Shown here: positions 57,569-64,000 of the stretch, one piece after another | How positions within the stretch are numbered: position 1 is the stretch's first letter | Layout: each line of letters opens with the position of its first letter | Assembly: GCA_008638375.1 (NCBI GenBank) | Contig: VIRR01000523.1 | Coordinates: 62,001-126,000, forward strand | Source of the DNA: Nyssa sinensis | Lineage: Eukaryota; Streptophyta; Magnoliopsida; Cornales; Nyssaceae | DNA length: 64,000 bases | Direction of reading: 5' to 3' | Position numbers and translations under genes: made by a program | The notes under the pieces: generated by a model | What the model was told of the DNA's origin: nothing | Seen by the model: only the letters and a program-made list of their open reading frames with translations | Databases searched by the model: none

Positions 57569-60500
57569 TGTAATATCCCGACCCGGGATGCCGGGTCATA
57601 TGACACGTATTACGAGATTAAAGAAAATTAGTGTAAAAATGTTTACACTCAAAGAGAATAATTAATTAAATAAATAATTAATTAGTTATTTATATGAAAT
57701 AATTAGTTTTAATTATAATTAAATAAATTAAGCACATAATTATGATTAAAAGGAAGATGAATTATATGTATGTATATGTAAATCAAGTATGTATGCATGT
57801 ATGTATATGAATAAAGTAAAAATAAATAAATAAATAAATATATGCTTAAAGTGGGAAAAGTGTGTGTGTGTGTCGGTTGAGGTGTGTGTGTGTGTCTCCA
57901 TGTGTTGGTGTGTGTGTGATATATATATATATAATATACATTATACAAAATATCTTGTGAACTTAATGCAAAGTAGAAAAAAGAAAAAGTAAGAGTTATG
58001 AGATGGGAAAGGAAGCAGGAAATGCAGGCTAATGTAGGGCTGTGGAGTCAAGTAGAGAGAGAGAGAGAGAATGGAGGAGAGAGAGAGGTCGGCTACTTTT
58101 CTTTAAAAACCAAAACATGCAAAGCATGTTATTCTCTTACGAAAGAAATCAAAAGGAGATGAACTGAGGAGAATAGAGCAAGAATCAGAGCAAGAAGAAG
58201 GAGAAGAACAGTAATAAAAGGTGAGAAATGTGAAAATTTTCATTTTTCTCTCTCTAGGATTTTGAGCATGAGATGAACTGTTTTCAAGTTATTTAATATG
58301 TATGATGTTTGATATATGTCTAAGACATGAATAAGCATGAAAAATCACAAGAAAAACACTGAAAAATGACAAACCCAAGAACGACTGCCATGGATGACCT
58401 TCAAAAGAACAGGTCTGAAATGGGTGAAATTAAATGGGTTTTAACCTACCAAGATCTCAAGAAGAGGTCAAGAGGGTTTCAGCAATACCAGTACGCGATC
58501 AAAAATCAAAAGAAAAGCCTACCAAAAATCCAATTGCAGGTACGGGTTCAAAATCCCAACCTCACAAATTTACTTTTAAATCCATTTTTTTGAATGGAGA
58601 ATAAAACCCCATGAAGAGGGGATCACAATGAAACAAATCCCATTGGATTTGGCTCAGAATCGAACATTTATGACTGACTTGCAGGTTCGGATTATCAAAC
58701 CTTTAAACCGAGCATATGAACTAGTTTTAACTCCCAAGTGAATGCCAAGCTGGTCGGTTATGTCTTAGGAATGATTTGGGACCAAAACAGAAGGATTTGG
58801 TTGAGTGGGAAGTCACGAAAATGGAAGAAAAGGAAAACTGTAATTAGGGTTTTCAGTCGGTCGTCGTGGGGAAGAAGGAGACGGGTCAACTCGGCCTTTA
58901 AATGAGGCTGAGTCAACTCGGACAGGTGGCAGCCTCTGGGCTTGCCACCGAATTAATGAGACGACGACGTTTTGGAATGTCGGTAAAATTAAATTGAACA
59001 CTAGGGCTGACGTCATCATGACGTCAGCCACATGTAAATAAACCGACCGAACTGGTTGGTTTATGACTAGACCGGACCGGTTCACTTCCAATTTAACTGA
59101 ACCCTTTGGTTTTTCTAATTTAATTAAAACTAAATAAACCAAGACTTTTGGTTATTACGGATTGACCCCTGAGCTTCAGAAAAATTATACTGTGGCCCAA
59201 CTGAGGGAGAAGTTATGCAATAAAGCCCCTGAAAAATAATTAAATAATTAAATTAATTATTTAATAAATAAAGTAAAATTACTATTTTACCCTTGGGTCA
59301 TAAATAGAGCAAATGAAGTCCAAATTGAACATACGAATAGTGAATCTTTACTATTTTGGGCATTCTGAGACTAATGGCAGGATCCGTTTTACGAGACGGG
59401 GCCCGAAAAATAAAGACACGTAAAAGGGTAAATGACCAAAGTACCCCTTGCCCAAAAATTAACAAGTTATTAGTGTATTTTTACTATCTCGGACCTTCTG
59501 AGTCAAATGGTGAGGTCCACGACTCGAGATGAGGTCCCGAACATAAAGACACGTAAGGGGGTGAAATGACCAAATTACCCTTGGTACCCCGAAAGCCAAA
59601 ATGAAACCAGAGAAGGTCTAAATTGACTTTCTTTGACATTCTGGACTCAAAAATGGAGTCCAAATTACGAAACGAAGTACAAAAAAATATGACACGTAAA
59701 ACGGTAAATGACCATTTTGCCCTTTTACATATAAAAGCCCGAATTAAATTCTAAGAGAGCCTAAACTAACTTTCTTGGACACACCGGACTCAATGGTAGA
59801 ATCTATTCGACCAAAAGAAATGTCTAAAATAAAAAGACATAAAATTTGATGAATAGCATCTGTCAGATGACTATAAATTAGAGTAGTGCCAAAGTACTAA
59901 TACTAAGGCGTGTACGAGAAATGAAATATGAAAAGACACGACACGTAAACATGTCAAATAAATAACTTTAAATTAAAGTTAATGGAGCTACCAGAAGAGT
60001 ATAAATTGAAATAAATTCAATTCCTAACACATTAATTGTGTCATAGGTTAAAGTACGAGTTAAGTTAAGTGTATACGAAATTATGAAATCGTTTTAGGAT
60101 CTAATACGATTTAAGCATAAGTTAAGGAATATCGAGATGATATTACAATGAATGTGAAGTTGATGAGATGTTTATGAATTGTTCTTAGGAACTACAAGGA
60201 AAGTGGGAAAGCGCATTATTAGCACTAACCCTAAAGGACCAAGGTGAGTAACCTTGTGTTTGAAATGGAGATTTAACTCCATGGATTTAAAAAGGTTTTA
60301 ATGCAAAGATATGAAATGTTTGAAATTCCAAATTCAGTGTTTACATGATTCAGTTTTTAATTAATCTATTTTATAACTCCATTGTGACATGCTCAGTGAT
60401 TGGTTTCTGCAACGGTTTTTCCTTTAAATACTTTTCAACATGTCTAGTTAAAATGCAATTACTGTTAAATATTCTGAATTTGCTTATTTCAAGTATACGA

Positions 60501-61552
60501 ATGTTTATTACGAATTTATGAAAAGTATCTATGAGAAAAGTCACATAATAAATATTTTTTAAGATAATGGTGCATAAGCACACAGGCAGTATTTTGGGTT
60601 TCTTCGGATCTCATTGACCTGTCAAAAATCACATAGTCAGTATTTTGGGTTCTTATTGTAACTCATTGACCTGTCATGTGAAATGCCCGGTAGCAGGATC
60701 TAATCCCCCAGGCAAATGAGATATCTCCATTTATAAGTAAGATGGGAGTCCGGTTCGAAACGGATTCCACTAATGGAAGTGATAAGATGACAAATGGTTT
60801 GAAAATGGAAACAGGTTTTTACTCTCATTTTCAATATGCATATGTTTGAGTTTTATATACTCTATTTAAGATATGCATGATATGTTATATGTTTTAAAGT
60901 TCATATGTATAAGTTTAGCTTGAATACTTTAAATGTTTCAAAGCTACATGTTTTAAGGAATGCATATATTCTGTATTCAAATATACGAACAATTGGTGGT
61001 GATTATTTTACAACTCTTATGTACTAAACCACTGCTAATTGAAAACCCCATGACGAATACTGGAATTGCTCACAAGCTTAGATTAGCTTACCCGGACTTT
61101 GTTCGGACCCCCCTTTCAGGTGATGCAGCAGACAGGGTCTTAAGGACGACGACGATGAGTCTAGCTATTTTTGGAAGGATATGTTTAAGTAGTTTCTTTT
61201 GAAGAACCTATGAACACTAGTAGTACGTTTTGTATTAGTAGACAATGTAAGAATATGTAATAAGCCCTCAGGGCAACCGAATATGTATTGTATTAATGTA
61301 TGAAGTCTTTAAGTTTTCGTTATACTCTGAATGTGTAACCATGTATGCTATGTATGGAGCATCAGTATCGGACGGATGTGCATAATTTAAAAATGAGAAA
61401 AGAAAAGAAAAAGTTTTTCCCGCTTCTGCAAAACGTATGTTGCACATCTATTCGATACTGCTGCCTATGTGAGCCTTCGCCCAAAGGTCCCCGGACCTGA
61501 GGGTGGCGGTCGCGATGCGAGATCTGCACAGGGTGGGTTTCGGGTCGTGACA
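57569..61552 (+). mobile_element. Solo LTR F (TGTAATATC...GTGACA family)
   Basis: It starts TGTAATATCCCGACCCGGG and ends GGGTTTCGGGTCGTGACA, with perfect TSD TGATT (57564-57568, 61553-61557). At 3984 bp it is colinear with B: GT microsatellites, GA-rich leader-like stretch, TGACGTCA palindrome, ladder (59280-59830) and the TACCCGGACTTTGTTCGGAC block near 61090. A local duplication of GTATTTTGGGTT...CATTGACCTGTCA lies at 60585-60675. No coding domains. The perfect TSD and nesting make it one of the youngest insertions. Confidence 0.9.
59005..59029. promoter_or_regulatory. Paired TGACGTCA palindrome in solo LTR F
   Basis: A 25-bp form as in B but with central C instead of G: arms GGCTGACGTCAT and ATGACGTCAGCC. 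Confidence 0.6.
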
Positions 61553-63420
61553 TGATTTATATGTTTATTTGCTGTTAAAAAATCACTTAGGATATAGTTG
61601 CTTTGAAAACCTAGAGTTGGTTGTTTATGTACTTGTGTGTTTATTGTATTCTTTGGGAATTTAGTAAAGTGATAAACATGAACCATAACCATATGTATAA
61701 TTTATTGTATTCTAGCTCATGTTTATGTAGACAAAATCTTGTAGTTGGAAAGTTATGATTTATTCAAGGTGTTGGTGCTTTATATATTTTGTAATCTTAG
61801 AGAATTTGTCAAAGTGATGAACATGTAACTTGTTTATATGTTTGATTCATTGCATTCTAGCCTATGTTCATGTAGAGAAACTCTTGTGGTTTGAGAGTTA
61901 TGATTTATTCCATGTATTGGTACTTTATGTATTTTATGATCTTTGAGAAATTGTTAAGGTTGTGAATGTGTAATGTGTTTATATGTGAAATTGATTGAAT
62001 TACATGTTAGGTTTATATAGACAAAGTTTTGTAATATAAAAGTTAAAGTTGATTTAAGTACATTGCATTATTTAAGGCATATACCATGTGATTGATGAAA
62101 TACTTCATTGGAATTGCATAAAAAAATCAAGGCATATTGGCATATGGTGATTCTTTGAAAACATAGTGTGGGTTGAGCACTTGGTGCTATACATTATGAG
62201 GGTGTAGATCCTGTGGTGAAAAACTCAAAATTGGCCATTGCATTGGTGCCTGCTTATCCAACAAGAGTGATCCGTGAACACAAGCTTTGCTACTCGCTGA
62301 CCAATGGGAGCGATTCGTGAAACGAGACATGGGTGTGGCATAGAGTTTGCATGGGTGTGTCACGCATATTACTAATGCATTATATTGATGAATTGGAAGG
62401 CAGGTAGATTATAAATGTACACTTGCACATGCCACGCTTTAACTTTGTTCCTTTCATTAGCATTATGTATACTAGCAGTTGAGCTGACCCCTTGTGGGAT
62501 ATCATATTACAGATGAGGCTCCCGGTACTTGAGACTTGATAAAGTCTTGAAGAGTGGAGGAGAAATGGACCATGGAAGATATTTGGCCCTTGGGGCATAT
62601 TTTTGAATGTATGGGCATAAGCCCAAAAGACTTGTGTTTTAATTTGGAAGAACGATGAACTATAGGCCTTGAGCCATTTTGAAATGTAAAGGTATAAACC
62701 CAAATGACATGTAGGATATATTTTTTTAATGAGCATTATATGTATATGTTGAGAACATTAGATGTACGTTTAATTTTAATGAACTTGTGGCCATCGAGTG
62801 AGAATGGAATGTGCAATGCTTGTATACATGAATGGTTGCAAAGGATTAGGTGAAAAATGCTTAGAAAACAAAGGAGACTGGTGAAATTTTTTAAAATATG
62901 GTAATTAGGTTGAGTGGATCGGGAGAGCATGCCTATATTTTCTAAGTAGGAAATTAAATGAATTAAGAGAAAAAAGAAAGGTAAAGAAATGAAAATAGGG
63001 GCATAGGAGGAGACTTGGGGCAAATTAGTCAAAACTTACATGAAGTCGAAAAATAAAGGGAAAATGGTAAAATGGTAAAATGGTCATTTTACATGTTATA
63101 AAGTCCCACACCAAGTTTGGTGATGAAATAAATTGAAATGGGTAGCAAAATATCAAAATCAAGATTTTTAGCCAAAGTTGAAAAAAAAGGGTACTGTAGC
63201 ATTTTAGCTACTGGTTTACTATAGCTATGAACAGTAGCTACAGTAACTAGCAGCCAGCAGCGGTGACATGCCCTTATGGTGCATAGCCTACGCACGCACC
63301 GCGTGCTTGTTTGCCACGCGCCTGCCAGCCTCCTTTCCACGCGCGCCTGCCTACGCCCTGCGCCTATACATGCTGTCATGCCCTTGGGCAGCCCAGCCCC
63401 TTGCAACCTTGTCACCAACC

Positions 63421-63600
63421 TTTGGCCACTTGTCTTGGGCCATGTTTGGCCCATTCCTAGGCCATGTTTGGCCACACTTTTAGGCCACGTTTGGAGACTC
63501 TTTTAGGCCTTGTTTGGCCGATCCTTAGGCCATGTTTGGCCACCCTATTAAGCCATGTTTAGCCACTTTTATGGGCCATGTTTCTTGGACCAATTTTGGC
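63421..63600 (+). repeat. GGCCATGTTTGGCC tandem repeats in solo LTR E
   Basis: About seven units of some 30 bp with TAGGCCATGTTTGGCCA or a near form. The GC-rich stretch just before it (63290-63370, with CACGCGCGCC) is unlike the AT-rich surroundings. Confidence 0.75.
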
Positions 63601-63931
63601 AGAATTTTTGATCTATTCTTGGCCTATGTCTTAGGGCATTCAAAGCCCATTTGGACCATCATTCCAAGGCATCTTTAGAGATATTTTGTGGGCTATCTTG
63701 GAGGCCACACTTGAACATGACTTGACAAATTTTGATCATTTGTTGGGGAAATATTTGACTACCATTTGGAACTTATCTTGGGTGAGTCTGGTTAACGAAT
63801 TTTTATTTTTATTTTTGGAAACATAGGAAAATAGATGAGTAATCAATCAAATCCATTTAAATACCTTTTTATTTATTTTTCTTAATTCATTTCACTTACT
63901 CCCCGAGTTTGTAAAACTTCAAGATGTGACA

Positions 63932-64000
63932 AGTTCTAGTGGGAATAGGACTCTGTAAGGAAGAGTCCTAATGGAACCGGGACTTTGTTAAGAAGAGCCC
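63932..64000 (-). repeat. Hairpin repeats of the second Tat LTR, resumed
   Basis: AGTTCTAGTGGGAATAGG, then AGTCCTAATGGAACCGGGAC: the array of 56127-56831 continues past solo LTR E to the window edge. Confidence 0.85.

Larger units (their letters stand above)
56832..63931 (+). mobile_element. Solo LTR E, Tekay-like, host of solo LTR F
   Basis: It starts TGTAGAGACCTGAAAATTG and ends TTCAAGATGTGACA. The flanks AATTT (56827-56831) and AGTTC (63932-63936) form a TSD with two G/A and C/T changes; AGTTC suits the surrounding tandem repeat. Without F it is about 3111 bp. The stretch 62190-62350 matches the inverse of the Tekay LTR at about 39590-39750 (GGTGTAGATCCTGTGGTG), so it is a relative of that family. 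A TATA box lies at 57250. Confidence 0.82.
54531..64000 (-). repeat. Second Tat-type LTR, inverted, split and open at the window edge
   Basis: On the minus strand it ends GTGCTGGTGCCCACA (54531) and matches 9541-11831: GAGTCGCCA (54650), the GGTTTCATCTTAGG stretch, TATAAA (55513-55518), the six motif copies at 55870-56120 and the hairpin repeats from 56127. Solo LTR E interrupts it at 56832; repeats resume at 63932. Its own start and TSD lie beyond 64000, so solo LTR versus full element is undecided. Confidence 0.85.

Overview
This 64 kb window is a stack of nested LTR retrotransposons from a flowering-plant nuclear genome, probably a dicot (inference; nothing here fixes the species). I find no intact host gene. 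Every coding stretch I can support is decayed retroelement protein. The evidence for a plant is the mix of lineages: Tat-type Ty3/gypsy with an extra RNase H and antisense ORFs, Tekay/Del-type chromovirus, Sirevirus-type Ty1/copia, initiator-Met tRNA primer sites, and heavy C-to-T/G-to-A decay as expected at methylated DNA.

Layout. 1-11831: the 3' half of a Tat-type element on the + strand. It has pol (1-3080), then a 6.4 kb stretch with two antisense plant-mobile-domain-like genes (about 4830-3387 and 7844-5478), two tandem-repeat fields, and a 3' LTR from 9472. 11832-12913: older degenerate repeat DNA with a foldback. 12914-31783: a Sirevirus-like copia element (+) with target-site duplication (TSD) GACAC. 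A solo LTR (15979-19742, TSD ATAAA) has split its gag and another (27278-31527, TSD CTGG) sits in its 3' LTR; it carries an extra ORF downstream of pol. 31789-39133: remains of an older minus-strand copia element. Its gag is split by a copia solo LTR (32951-38380, TSD ATTTA), which is itself split by a 4 kb solo LTR (33007-36987, TSD GAATA). 39139-53752: a complete two-LTR Tekay-type chromovirus (minus, TSD TTATT) with a solo LTR in its 3' LTR (39825-42612, TSD ATAAT). 53758-54530: more of the older copia LTR plus a possible 243-bp mini-LTR. 54531-64000: a second Tat-type LTR (minus), open at the window edge. It is split inside its tandem repeats by a solo LTR (56832-63931, TSD AATTT/AGTTC), which is split by another (57569-61552, TSD TGATT).

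Order of events follows from containment: copia remnants and Tat LTRs first, then the Sirevirus, Tekay element and the 3 kb and 1.4 kb solo LTRs, and last the family of LTRs that begin TGTAATATCCCGACCCGGG or a close variant (four copies, all without internal regions). At least seven solo LTRs against two elements with both LTRs points to extensive removal of internal regions by LTR-LTR recombination.

The parts most worth a second look are non-coding or non-canonical: twin antisense cassettes in the Tat element with a shared hairpin leader; a Transposase_32-like ORF in the Sirevirus; arrays of a TTCGTTCGAACGAA palindrome in the Sirevirus; paired TGACGTCA palindromes conserved in three solo LTRs; and a short motif (GGGCATTTTGGTCATTTT-like) recurring in LTRs of unrelated lineages. 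Domain names rest on recalled family motifs, not on a search.
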